A stretch of DNA of 64,000 bases. It comes from Amylostereum areolatum (Eukaryota > Basidiomycota > Agaricomycetes > Russulales > Stereaceae). A program made the translations under genes and the position numbers. Location: assembly GCA_012932865.1 (NCBI GenBank), contig SAXG01000014.1, positions 394,740 to 458,739 of the forward strand, in the 5' to 3' direction. The notes under the pieces were generated by a model, which ran no database searches, was not told the DNA's origin, and saw only the letters and a program-made list of their open reading frames with translations. This document shows positions 1 to 10,949 of the stretch, piece by piece (position 1 is the stretch's first letter; every line of letters starts with the position of its first letter).

Positions 1-196
1 CTCCGCCAGGGAATCCAGTCTGTTGAGGTTGCTGATATCCTCCCGGCCGCTGAAGACCTTGATATCCGGTGGGCTGAGGAACAAGACCACCTTGCTGGGG
101 GAAACCTTGGGGCTGCTGAAACCCGGAATTTTGACCTGGAAAGCCGGTCTGTGGAGGGTATTGATATCCCGGCTGACCCTGTCCCCACTGCGCCAT
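1..196 (-). CDS. PAN1: PAN1-like endocytic scaffold, N-terminal fragment
   Basis: Only the first 65 codons lie in the window; the gene runs off the left edge. The reading frame opens with MAQWGQGQPGYQYPPQTGFP and continues as Gln/Pro/Gly-rich repeats of the form QTGFPG / QPTGYQG. This composition, and the repeated TGF/TGY-with-Gln pattern, resembles the N-terminus of the actin-cytoskeleton regulatory protein Pan1 of basidiomycetes, an EH-domain scaffold of the endocytic coat. No EH domain, coiled coil or catalytic feature is inside the window, so the assignment rests on the low-complexity N-terminus alone. It could also be another Gln-rich endocytic adaptor such as an End3/Sla1-like protein. 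Confidence 0.5.
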   Translation of the reverse strand, partial: MAQWGQGQPGYQYPPQTGFPGQNSGFQQPQGFPQQGGLVPQPTGYQGLQRPGGYQQPQQTGFPGG

Positions 197-923
197 GGTG
201 GATGTGAAGAACAGAGAAAGATCGGGAGAGTCGTCGTCGTCGTCGTCGTGAATGGCGCTGCAGTGCCCTCCGAATGAAGGCCGCTCTTTGCCGAGGTTTC
301 AGGCGGAGCTCACAACTCGAAGGCCCAAAACCAAACTTTTTCTTTCGACATTTTTCGACATTTTCTGCAGTGTGCACTGTGCTCGTCGTCTCCCTCGTTG
401 GACTCATTGCTAATGTCTCCCACATAATAAACACCATTCACTCTCGGTCTCTCTTCCATCGTCCGATCCCTTCTTGTTTTCGTTTCTGTCTGGATCCACG
501 TACCAAGTCAAGGCCTCCCATGCCTTCACATCGGAGGCCTGTTACGGTCGTGGAAGATCAACGCGGCGCGAGCGCACTCTACCGCTGCACTTCGTTATGA
601 AGTTGCGTGGATCCTGGAGTTTCGCGTCGCATCGTCGTCGTAGAGTTGAGGTCAGTGTGCATACCGTGCGTCTGTTTCTGGGCTCGTAGTTTGAGGACAA
701 ACAGGCCTTCCCTATCCCTATACCTCTTTACTTGTATGCCCTGCCATGCATAATGCATTCGTCCCCGTCCTCTAAACCACTCGAAATATCTGTACAGTGT
801 GCGCGCCTAGCGGATAAGGCCATAAGGTTTGATGTACGCAGGTGTTTGGTTTTATACAGTCCCAGGAGCGCACCATGGCGTGGACATTGCGCCCAACACT
901 TATCTCCCACCAGAACTTGCAGG
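197..923. other. Intergenic region, divergent PAN1-like / F-box promoters
   Basis: About 730 bases between two divergently transcribed genes. A short (cgt)n run lies at about 230-249, just upstream of the PAN1-like start. Reading frames here are short and have no recognisable similarity. I see no RNA gene or mobile element. Confidence 0.5.
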
Positions 924-2771
924 ATGCCGCGCCCTTCGAGTAATGTTGACGAGTCGGTAGGCTTCGTGTCAGTGATCTTGAGTCTCAACGCCCAACAGAA
1001 CCGTTCGCGCGAGCTAACACCTACTCTCCACAGTGAACGGCCAATCTTCCAAAGATTGCGACAGCTTGGGTTGTATGCGAACGCAAACGTGAGCCCTTGC
1101 ATTCGCTTCAAACCCACCGATCCACCGACCGTTCTACCCAGCCCCAGCCCCAGTTGACATTGAACCGCGACATACTGGTTCTTATCACCGACCTTCTCGA
1201 CCGCACAAGTCTCCTTATATTTGTGCAAGCCTGCAAGCTCTTCCATGACATCGGCCTCGACCACCTCCTGCGACGTCCCATCCATCTCTTCAACATGGAC
1301 AACACCGTTTCCTTCCTCACTTTCCTCCGTGGAGATCCTGTACAACGCGGTGTGCGTGTCCGGGATTTGCGCCTCGACGACGTCCTCAGATACCCGCCGA
1401 TCGAAATGACGCGTATTTGGACTACCAAACTCGTTGGGATTTGGACCAAACTCGTTGGGACTACCAAACTCGTTGGGACTACCAAACTCGTTGGGACTAC
1501 CAAACTCGTTGGGATCCTTGTCCTTTGCCCCAATGTACAGCATCTACAGCTGTCCTCCGGCGATACTTACCTTCACCTGGGCAAACACATTCACCGCGCC
1601 ATATCCTCGCTGGAATTCCTCCATACACTTGACCTCAAGGGCGTAATCCCAGAAGCACTCGACATTCTGAGCCAACAACGCTCGCCCATCGTCAACATCC
1701 GTATCGCCCTCCGCGGATGCGCTCCCAGGCTCACAAAAGACGTCATGCTCCCTTTGGTTTCCTTCCAAGCCACCCTTCGATCCCTCGACATTTCAGGTGC
1801 GGACCTGAACGTCGAGCTGGTCGACGGCGCACGGTACCCGCATGTTCTCTCCCTTCGCTTCTCAATGCCGTCCCACGCGTCGCGCAGTCTCAAGCACTAC
1901 GTGCGGTGCTTCCCAAGCCTCCGCACGTTGATAATCTCATCGATCATTGGCCATATTTTCCCTGTCCGGGCCATCGAAAGCTATCACCGCGAGAACAAGC
2001 AATTCCTGGAGAATTCCGACCAAGGGTGGAAGTTGAAGAGTGTTGGAGGCGAAGCATCCGATCTCTACGCCTTAGCGCTTTCGGGCTCTGTAGACCAACT
2101 CCATATCATCGTCGGACCGCGCACGGTCCACTACCTTCCTTTCGTGGTCCGAAGCCTACGCGCCACCCAGCTCGACATCAAATTCTTCCCCTATGTTCCC
2201 ATGCTTGACCTGGCATCACGTCTCTTCCCCCAAAGCCATCCACTCCCTGTGACCCACCTCACAATCCGCGTTGCGTTCAGGAGGGTGCCGTCGCAAGATT
2301 TAGAAGAACTAGGAGTAAGCACCTCTTCGCTACCTTCGTAGCGAGATCATACAAGCTCACTGGGCGGACGGACGTTTCTCTTTCTCTTAGAAGGAGCTCC
2401 CTGTTCTAGTGTCCAACCTCCCCTGCCTCACCGATCTCGTTCTTTACGTCACTCCGTGGATCTCCGGCACAGAACCCTGGCCTGACTTGGCAGAGCAACT
2501 CGCCGAGGCATATCCTTCCCTTCGTCGTGTGTCGCACGACGGGAACGCAGACTGTGAAATGCGGTGTTGGTCTATCACCAGAGGTTCCCAGGGGAACTTC
2601 ACTGTTAGTGTTGGTCCCGGGACACCTGTTTACGAGACTTTCCATCAGACAGGCGCGTCCTGTGTGGGGATGGGACACCGACGAAGACCGACCCTAAAGC
2701 GATACGCTGCACACCGAAACACTAGCATAATTGTACGCTGTATGTTCACAACGAAATACAACCATGGGTAA
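924..2771 (+). CDS. F-box/LRR-like protein with internal 18-bp minisatellite
   Basis: Likely substrate-receptor subunit of an SCF ubiquitin ligase. Proposed exons: 924-1088, about 1142-2314 and 2391-2771; phases agree across both introns. The F-box-like segment reads LNRDILVLITDLLDRTSLL followed by a CKLFHDIGLDHLLRR stretch, matching the short F-box helices of agaricomycete F-box proteins. The rest is a leucine-rich, LRR-like body with no catalytic motif. Positions about 1421-1514 hold repeats of an 18-bp unit (ACTACCAAACTCGTTGGG) that keep the frame and encode TKLVG(T/I) repeats. The start is uncertain: ATG 924 fits in phase, but no strong context or homologous start supports it. It resembles the F-box gene at 23.7 kb in length and layout, so the two are probably paralogues. 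Target unknown. Confidence 0.6.
1421..1514 (+). repeat. In-frame 18-bp minisatellite
   Basis: Four exact copies of ACTACCAAACTCGTTGGG and one diverged copy (ATTTGGACCAAACTCGTTGGG) lie head to tail inside the F-box gene. The unit is a multiple of three and encodes TKLVGT, so copy-number change would not break the frame. Confidence 0.9.
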
Positions 2772-3350
2772 ACGCGTAATCATCGAGGATGCTCGATGCT
2801 CGATGAAGCTCGAAGCTTGAAGGACCGAAGGTGTCCAAGTTCGACTTCTCCTATCGAGGCGGCATGGCCCACACACATGGCAGCCTGGGATTACCCGCGA
2901 AGGGATACCACACCAGGCATGATCCTCAGTTCGAATGGGATGAACAGTCTCCGTCTGCCATTGACCAATGTGAATTATAACGGGTCATATATGTACATGA
3001 AAAACAGCCATGTGAACGAACAACCACCGCGGTGAGACGGTGGACCGAAGAGGCCGAGGGAAAGACACGGACACGTGATCTTCACATTCACGAAGAAGGG
3101 TGAAGTCATGCACTCGCCCGCCACCCGCAAAAATGCACATAGTATTGAAATGCTACAACATCAAATATGCATATGTGTATGGTAGATGTAACAAGGGAGA
3201 TATGGAACGGATTTTCGCTACAGTGATTGTGAGTTCGGACGCATACATCCGTCGAACGGCGAAAATAACCAACCTAGGACGTCGACGAGCCGGACGCGCT
3301 TCAGACTAAAAGAAGTAAGAGCACACAGATACATGAGCACAGATAGACGT
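2772..3350. other. Intergenic region, 3' ends of two convergent genes
   Basis: About 580 bases between the F-box stop and the DUF6699 stop. Small direct repeats (gatgctcgatgctcgatgaagctcgaag) occur near 2788-2815. No gene, RNA or mobile element recognised. Confidence 0.5.
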
Positions 3351-4974
3351 TCACGCCGGAGCCGCCCCCGAATGGTTCGAGCCCCCGCCCGCGCTACTCG
3401 CCCTCGAATGCCCCCTCGACCTCCCCCTCGACTGCGACCGATGCCTCCTCAACTCCTGCACCTCCGACTCCTCGTCCGCGACCGTCGCCCTCTCCTTGCA
3501 CAGCAGCTCAAACATGCACGGCATCGGCACCATGCACTGCTGCGCGACGAACACGTCGTTCCGCTTCACGCCCCCGAAGTCCGTGCACACGCTCAGCCAG
3601 TCGAGGCGCTTGAGCCCCTCGCCGAGCCGCCCGCCGGGCACGCCCTGCGCGCGCGAGCGGTTGTGGTGGTACGCGACCTTGAGCATGCGCTGCTGCTCGG
3701 GCGACGCGGAGGAGTAGTCCTCCTTGCGCAGCCGCGTGTTCAGGAAAGTCGCCGAGCTGGTCGATGAGGATCCCCGCACGTCACCCCGCTCGCGGGCGCG
3801 GACGCGTGGATGTCGATCATCCACGGCAGCCGGGGCGAGATGAGCTTCAACGTCGTCACCCGCGGCCACGTCGCGGCCTCCCCGCGCCCGGTCGACCACG
3901 ATCTATCGACGGGATCGGTCGACCGCTGACACGTCCCCGAGCCGAAGAGCATGTTCCACCGGAGGAAGGGCGTCCCCTCGCCCCCGACCCTCGTCGCTCG
4001 TCGGAAGCAGCAGCGGGTTGATCTCGACCGTCGCGTTCGTCGCCTGCACCTCGATCGGCGTGAGCACCGGACCATCTACGTTCCGACGCGCCGGTCAGCC
4101 CGAACCGTCGCAAGGCCAGGAGGGCGGACTCACATTGGGTGCCGCCGCCCCACTTGAAGGTCAGATCGAAGCGCTCTCCTCGGGAGGGCCGCGCGCGCTG
4201 GGGTGCTCCGCCTCCGAACCCAGGCGGAGGTGGCATCGGTGGACCGCCTGGCATTGGGGCCATCGGAGGCATCATGCCATGCATCATCCCGGGCATCATC
4301 CCGGGCATCATGCCAGGCTGTGGCGGGGGTTGGCCGTACAGAGGTTGCTGGTGCACCGCCGGGGTTCCACCGTACCCCGGCCACGCGGGTTGAGCGAATT
4401 GCATCTGCGGTGGCCATTGCCCAGGCGGTGGCTGCTGAGCAGGCATGCCGTGTTGATACGCGGGGTAGGCATACATTTGGGGAGGCGGAGCGTAGGGCGA
4501 GAAACCGGGGAGCTGGGGAACGCCCTGCATTGGCGTCATCCCCGGAGGCATCTGAGCGTACGATGCGCCGGGCGTCGCGCCTGGGGCTCCCGGAGCTGGA
4601 TACTGTTGACCGTCGGCGAATCCGATCCAATCTGGGGAGAATCCGTGGTTGGCAGGCGATCTTGACGCGGACGCGGGTGGTGTGGTCGCAGGGTGAGCAC
4701 CCTGAGCGTGCGGTGGAGGTGGGCCGCGCGGTGCGGGCAGTGGAGCAGTGGGCATGTAGTAAGAGCCCGGCATCATGTGAAACGGTGAGAGGTACTGCTG
4801 CTGAGGAGGTAACTGGTAGGATTGGCCCTGCTACAGTGGTGGTTCGTTCAGAGGCATGTTGGGTTTGGGATAGATGGCACTCACCGGTGGGGATGTGAAA
4901 GGGATGACCGGGGGATTGACCGGGGTGGGGGAGGGCTGGTCTGGCAGCGGGGGGATGAATGGTGTATCGCTCAT
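3351..4974 (-). CDS. DUF6699 protein with Pro/Met/Gly-rich N-terminus (frame disrupted)
   Basis: Fungal protein of unknown function carrying a C-terminal DUF6699 domain. Exons: 4974-4885, 4830-4134, 4075-3351, with introns of 54 and 58 bases and agreeing phases. The N-terminal about 260 residues are a disordered Pro/Gln/Gly region including MMPGMMPGMMHGMM repeats. The domain shows the family's PVLTPIEVQATN start, the RWNMLF block, the LKLISPRLPWMIDIHASAP block, and then GVKRNDVF with a final CMFELLCKER. Between GVTCG and FLNTRLRKE two single extra bases, one in a CCCC run at 3772-3775 and one in a GG at about 3743-3744, must be skipped to keep the family frame. Either the assembly has two indels or the gene is recently broken. 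Family membership is clear; function is not known. Confidence 0.75.
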
Positions 4975-6814
4975 GACGGATCGAAGCCTCGCTCGTTATC
5001 CTGGAACCGCAAGCGCTCGCACGCACATCGAAGGAACAAAACAGGGCACACGCACCTACGCTTTCCGCAACGTTCTGTGGCTTGATCGCTCGACAACAAC
5101 AGATCGTATAGACCTCGCCTGCGGGGAGATGGATACGATATTCAAGAAGAGAAGAACAAAAGAGCCACGCACTGTCTACGCACGGTGGCGATGTGTCGGA
5201 AATCTGGCTCAGCGGCAGTGCGATCCTGGGACGCGATAAAAAGTTGCCTTTCCGAGCGATCTGGCACAATCTGACGTGGTCTTGTCGATGAGGAGGTAGA
5301 GAAATCCTGCGCCGACGCGAGGCTCAAGCGTGTATAGAGGGAGATCCGAGGAAAGGCGTGTATATCAAACGAAGACCAGTGCGGAATTTCGTCCTCATCA
5401 AAACACGTGTAGTCACATCACGTGGAGCGCGTCGCGAACACGTGTAACGTCGAGCAGGCTTGCTTCGGTGTTCAAACGTTCACCTCCCCGGGAAGTGAAG
5501 TGTAATTTTGTGGATCCATGGGATACAGATGTGAGATATGCAGATACAATCGTGAAACAGAACGCCGATACTCTATACAAGCATACAGAATGGAATGGAA
5601 CAGCACCAGGAACCCATTGACAACTGCCTAGTAGTTTACCACCCGCATAGTGAATGTGTTCGGCGCATGGAACCCCAAACGTTCGTCCGCGTAGGTCCTG
5701 TCGTGCGCGATGAGGTCGAACATGTGGCGATCTCTCAGCCAGTCTACAACAACCGCGGCGAGAAACCCACGGTCAGCGGCGGAATTCGTACGGAACCTGC
5801 CCGCGAGGACAAAGACCCACCGATGCGTTTCAGGCCCAATCGGTTTAGTCTCCCCAAGGCAGACGAGATATTTCGTCAACACTTCTCAGGCTCAGGATCC
5901 TCTTATCTGGCGTCTGCTTTCATTACGGTGGGTGTTACCGAGTGCGCGAGGGAATTGTGATTGCCGAGCTTCGGCATGTCACGTGCACTGGAAAGCAGAA
6001 TCTGTCTAATGTCCAACAAGCGTCGAGCTGAACACCCTCCGAGCACAATACGTTGGTTTCTTCCAAGTCCAATCTGATTCATTATGGAAAAGAACTCATA
6101 TGTGGGAGGAGCACAAGGCTTGAAGTTTAAATAAAAATGGAGCACTAATATAAACCAGTGAACCATGATCAAGCTCAAGTTGAGTTACTGAGTAGGGTCC
6201 AGTAGTACACCACGCCTTCCGATGTAAGTATGTCGGCATATTCTCGGACTCGAGAGGCTGAATCTCTCAAGTCAACAAGATGAAAATGTACCTATGGTAT
6301 TCCCGACTCGGGCCTCGGCAGCTCCTCCATCATTCTTCTTCCAAAGGCTTCATGTATTTTGTAAGTTGTGGATGAGGGTTGAGACCTTGGGACATGGTAC
6401 GAAGTGCCAGTGTATCCGCTGCGGATCCAGTGGAGAAAGTATAGGGATCTCGAAGGCCTGCTGACACCTGTAGCGTCGGTGGGCCTTCGAGTCAACCACG
6501 AGTAGCGAGGCATCCACAACTCGATTGGCCTTTTTTACTCGAAAGGATGCTGTGTAGGATATGCATACGCACCTTGCGTCGCCTCGTGCTACCGTTTTAT
6601 CATGAGCCAGGGTAGCTCCAAGAAAGCTCCCAGGACTCGAAGAACACTGCGACTTTTGTTTATCGCGCGTGGAAAGCGCGGTCTCTGTTTGAACTTTCTA
6701 AGCTAAGGCGGGAACATGTTGAATGACAATAAAGAGGTAAATGTACCAGTAGCCGTCGATGTCTCGACTGCCATTAACTCGTTTGGTTTGCGTCTCGTCG
6801 TCAACTCAGATCAG
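4975..6814. other. Long gene-poor region with possible degenerate locus
   Basis: About 1.8 kb between two minus-strand DUF6699 genes. On the minus strand three short open stretches look protein-like but do not assemble into a clean gene: about 6519-6292 (ending EELPRPESGIP), about 6260-6180 (ending EGVVYYWTLLSNST) and about 5882-5628 (ending HAPNTFTMRVVNY before a stop). They may be exons of an unrecognised gene or relics of one. No homology recognised. Confidence 0.35.
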
Positions 6815-7498
6815 TTAGTCTAAACAATATTTCTCTGTGGTAACCTGTCTCGATAAGTCCTGGTCGGCAGGAGAGTATATCTGCCCGTAAGGCTGCATGG
6901 AGGACTGGGCGTAGCGTTTGATTGTCTCTTGGACCCGTGGTGGGCACGCAGCCAATTCTGCCTCGGTGATCGGGTTATCGGCATAGCTGCAGCACGGCGT
7001 CAGATAGCGGCGCGCGTCTCGAAGAGCGCGCACGTACTCGTGCCAGAGGGTATTGCAGACATCGCCGAGTGTGACGCCGTTGGGGTTGATGACGGTTGTG
7101 CACCATGGGCTGTCGGCGGTGATGATGTACATGTGCGTGACGCGGGGAAGGGTCGCTGGTTCTTCGCGCTGGGCGGCACTGAACTCGAGTTCGCGGTCGG
7201 CGGAGGACTCGTTGTACCCTCCCGCGGCGCCTGTGGCGTAGATGTTCAGGACGGATCTCGCAAACAAGTCTGAAGGAACGCACCTGTCGCGATATCGAAG
7301 ACGAGGTTGTAAGGGCTTGACTTTGTCAAGACCGGATTGAGGATCAGCGTCGGCTTGAGGAGGAAGAGGTCGGTCTGAGACAGAACGGGTCCATCTGTGT
7401 GCGAGAAGGGCCACGCTTAGCGGGAAGTGAGGGAGAACGGAGACCGGCGCACAAGAGTTACCCATGGCCCATTTGCTCACTCGAACGCCGTCTTGCAT
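6815..7498 (-). CDS. DUF6699 protein, compact form
   Basis: A second DUF6699-domain protein, without the long N-terminal tail of the one at 3.4-5.0 kb. Proposed exons: 7498-7462, 7394-7284, 7230-7038, 6986-6815; all introns are GT-AG (67, 53 and 51 bases) and phases agree. The family blocks are plain: GPVLSQTDLFLLKPTLILNP, then PRVTHMYIITADSPWCTTVI, then NGVTLGDVCNTLWHDY, ending near NPITEAELAACPP. Removing the 51-base GTACGT...TGCAG intron restores the family spacing (LWHDYADNP), although the frame is also open through it. The first exon is short and less certain; the true start could lie in an upstream exon near 7500-7716. Function unknown. Confidence 0.72.
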   Translation of the reverse strand: MQDGVRVSKWAMGNSCAPVSVLPHFPLSVALLAHRWTRSVSDRPLPPQADADPQSGLDKVKPLQPRLRYRDRCVPSDLFARSVLNIYATGAAGGYNESSADRELEFSAAQREEPATLPRVTHMYIITADSPWCTTVINPNGVTLGDVCNTLWHEYVRALRDARRYLTPCCSYADNPITEAELAACPPRVQETIKRYAQSSMQPYGQIYSPADQDLSRQVTTEKYCLD

Positions 7499-8021
7499 GG
7501 TGTCGGGTCGTGCTTTACTTCAGAGAGGTCAAGTATGGACGAGTTGTGGGGAGCGCGCGAGCACACTGGTCGCGATGTGAGGGTGTTATGGATGGTCGTT
7601 GGGGATGGACCTGGGTTGGACGGAACAAGGCATCTTTGCCTCGAGGCCATATACATTTCGGAACGGAGGTTATCCGATAGTTCCTCCGCGCACAGCCACA
7701 GCGTCGCCTTTGGCACCAGCCAAGGGCAGTGGGAACTCGTCCGCGTCAGAGTTCAAACGGTTCAAGTTTCAATATTCAATCTTCAGCATAAATAAGTAGA
7801 GCTTTAGGCTACGACCGCGCCTCTTTACGCTTTCGAATGTCGTCCGCCCCAGGTCGTGATATACAGTGACACAAATCTGAACGCTCGATCATCCACTGAG
7901 CAGTCGGTTTGGTATGCGAGTCTGTCCATTCCTACATATACAGCATTTCGCTGCTACAACCTCCAGTAAGTATAATCCATCAGCATCAGAATACACGTAC
8001 GCTCGAGGAAACCGATGGCTG
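7499..8021. other. Region upstream of DUF6699 and downstream of ALG2
   Basis: About 520 bases. An open minus-strand stretch at 7716-7480 could hold a 5' exon of the DUF6699 gene. Otherwise nothing is recognised. Confidence 0.4.
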
Positions 8022-9676
8022 TCAAGTGCGAAGGAACGCCGAAAGAAAGTATGCCACGAGCGCGACCATCGTCGCCAAAAGGATCCACAGCGAGGCAGGC
8101 GTCGGGACCGGCCCCATCGCGGCAGCCTCCTCCAGCGCCTCCTCCAACGACCGCGCCATCGCATCCATCCCAAACAGACTCCTCGCTCGCGCTTGCGAGC
8201 GTTCCCCAAACTTCGCCCTATCCTCGGCCGGCATACGCACGACCTCGACGAGAGCACGCGCCCAGAGCTCCGGCTCGGGCGAGAGCAGCCAGCCTGTGCG
8301 CGCCTCGGGCGGAGAGTCCACGAGGGTCTCCGTCGGGCCCCCGCTGTTGCACGCGATGACCGGCCGTGCGCAGGCCATGCCCTCCACGGGGCCGATGCCG
8401 AAATGCTCGTTCGCGGGCGTGTAAAGCAGGGCGAGGGTCGAGGGGGCGTTGAGCAGGGCGGCGCGCTGCGCCATGGTGAAGTTGAGGAGGAAGATCACGT
8501 CCGGGTTCGAGGGTGTGGTGTTGAACGGCGGGATCGTCACGGGCGAGACGGAGGGCTTGATGATGGTGTAGGTTAGGGCGTGGGCTTTGGCGCGGTCGAT
8601 GAGGGAGACGAGCGTCATCATGTTGTCTTCGACGCGAGGATCGTATCCGCCGGCGATGACGAGCCGCGGGTTTTGGAAGTGGGAGGAGAGGCCTTGGGAG
8701 GCAAGCTCCTTGATCAGCGTCGCAAAGGTATCGACGGCGAGTGCATGGTTCTTCTTCTTCTCAAAGCGGTTGAGCGACATGAGCGTCGGTCGGGGTCTAC
8801 ATATGCCTTGCGTCAGAGGAGGTATATACAAGGATGACGCAGCGCACGTACGACGCGACGCTGATGATATCGGGGTCGGCGGCGGCATCGCCGACGAGCG
8901 GCGCGTATGCTGCGAGGTTGACACCAGGATAGACGACACGAGGGTCGGTGGGGATGGAGGGGAAGTACGCCTTGAAAACGCGCGAAGTGAACTTCGAGTT
9001 GGCCAGGATGATGTCCGCGCTGCCTACGGTCGCCTCAGTTCGTGAGCGCGAAAGAAGAAAAGAGCAAGTAACACGTACCGGTTGTGCGCTCCTCCAGCCA
9101 GTCCATCGGGTATCGATACGCGCGCTTGAGCACGCTCCCTCGTCTGGTCATCTTGCCCTCCACGTACGCGCCGTTCGCGAGCAGCTTGTCGGGGAAGTGG
9201 CAGTAGAAGAGGACGCGCCGCCTTGCGAGCAGACGGAGGATAGGGACGCATGTCGAGAGCTGGTCGACGAAGTAGACGTCGTGCTCCGGTGCTCCGGGAC
9301 TGGTGAGGAAACGGGTGAGGTGGAGTTGTCGGGCGTGGGCGCAGAGGATGTGGAATTTTCCCCTAACGGAGCGGGGAAACGGCGAGCGAACGTAATGCAC
9401 GCGAAGGGTCCCTGTTCAAAGGTAAGGTCGGAAGACGATCTGGGAAACACATCGTGGGACGTACCATCGCGGGTTTCCTCAAAGCAATGTTTGGGATCGT
9501 GGTGCGAGGTGTAAATGTCGACTTGGTGACCGAGCGCCTGCAACCCGAGGGCAGCGTCCACGACAAGACGTTCGGCACCGCCTAGTCACGGCCATTACTG
9601 AGTGTCTTCTAGGGTGACCGAATGCGCACCCACCTATTCCAAGGTCTGGGTGAATGAAGGCAATTCGCAAAGGCAT
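8022..9676 (-). CDS. ALG2: ALG2 alpha-1,3/1,6-mannosyltransferase
   Basis: Adds the second and third mannoses to the dolichol-linked oligosaccharide on the cytosolic face of the ER, an essential step of N-glycosylation. Exons: 9676-9634, 9581-9465, 9411-9079, 9023-8852, 8796-8022; introns are 52-55 bases, GT-AG, with consistent phase. The protein opens [20 protein letters not shown], the GT4-family Gly-rich loop. The middle shows [20 protein letters not shown] and [11 protein letters not shown], then [14 protein letters not shown]. The EX7E catalytic motif is EHFGIGPVE, followed by [12 protein letters not shown]-terminal hydrophobic helix (about [15 protein letters not shown]) fits ER anchoring. 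No damage seen. This is one of the safest assignments in the window. Confidence 0.95.
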
Positions 9677-10949
9677 CTCTAGTTAAAGATAGCTACCTCG
9701 CCAAGCGACGGTCTCACTGAGACCCGAAGATTATTAGTTTGGGGCCTTGGAATGAAGGGAAGGTCGATTTAAGCAGTGTGGCCAAGAGGTGTCGTGGCCG
9801 TGGTACAAGTCAAGGGTAACCGTATTGCAGAGTCGTCAGTCGATGGAGGGTGGACTTTGCGCGTGGCTGAGGACGGGCGAGCGCTACGAAGTGTGGTACA
9901 ACAGGTAGGCCACTCATGGTACAATGGCTTAGTGGCTGTAACGGCCCTAAACCGGGAATGCGAGGCGGTGTTTACACCAACGGGTCCACGTGCTCGTGCG
10001 CTGAGTTCAAGACCGGCCCCTCCAGAAAACTTTGGTGTCCAACACTCCCTGCGGCGGAAGCCGTGGCTGGGTTTGGAATAATCGGATCTTGACTGGCCAG
10101 GGAAGCAATTCCGCAGCCTGCAGATCCTGCCGAGTTAGTCTTAGGAGACCAGGCCGATGTCGTCTGTCGCGCGAGCACGCCGTGCCCTTCGCAAACCTTT
10201 TTGCTTTTCGTCCCATCCGAGTCACTTATTTTTTTGTATCTTCGTCAAACGACCAACCTGCGGACCCACACTGCCATCGGCAGCCATCATACCACCTCAG
10301 AGGCACTGTTTCAACGGCCACCTGCGGGATCCAACCAGGGCCCAGGCGACAAAACTCACTACTCGGCGTATTCGCGAGATGATGGGCCACGAGGCAACCT
10401 TTTGTTCGCTGTTTCCGGATGATCTGGGTTGCACCCAAGACGAATCAATACCCTCGCGTCAGTACCTTCCCGCCCGACGGACAATGACAACGGGACCAGG
10501 TCACGTCGAAGTTGAACAGCGGCCTTGGAGACGTTTCTTCCCTTACACTTCCCTTTTGCTCATGGGCCAATTCTTTCCGTGAACGCCTCCGATATTATGT
10601 TCGTCATTGCCTCACTCCTTCATCTCGGACAGTCGCACCACAACAAAAGCCCTTGTCCCTTGTGCTGATTCAGGGTGATTGCATATGATCTACATCTGTG
10701 CGCCGCACCTCCGGTCCACAGCGATGGCACGAAGCAGTCCAGCCCAAACGTTCCAAAATCAGTTGCATGGCGTCTAATTGTCTTCGGTCCCGCCTCTGGG
10801 ACGTGCGTGGCGCTTCCTTTGCGACTCGGGTGAACGCATTCTTCTGTGCGGCTACGTGCCACTCGGCGTATCCGAACGTCCTGGTATAAAACAGCGGTGA
10901 GTTTGTCGGATCCGTATCATACTCCCCCCCCCCCTCTTCATCACTGATT
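9677..10949. other. Intergenic region between divergent genes
   Basis: About 1.27 kb between ALG2 (-) and the unknown gene at 10.95 kb (+). No open reading frame is convincing and no repeat or RNA gene was recognised. A run of ten C lies at about 10925-10934, just before the downstream ATG. Confidence 0.5.

Noticed and set aside
728..1543. 271-aa minus-strand ORF with SPNEFG repeats
   Set aside because: The repeats are the complement of the F-box minisatellite; no other feature supports a gene there.
2920..2945. tRNA B-box-like sequence (CAGTTCGAATGGG)
   Set aside because: No matching A box, acceptor stem or anticodon arm nearby.
4130..5269. 379-aa minus-strand ORF
   Set aside because: Overlaps the DUF6699 gene in another frame and crosses its first intron; Arg/Ser-rich shadow.
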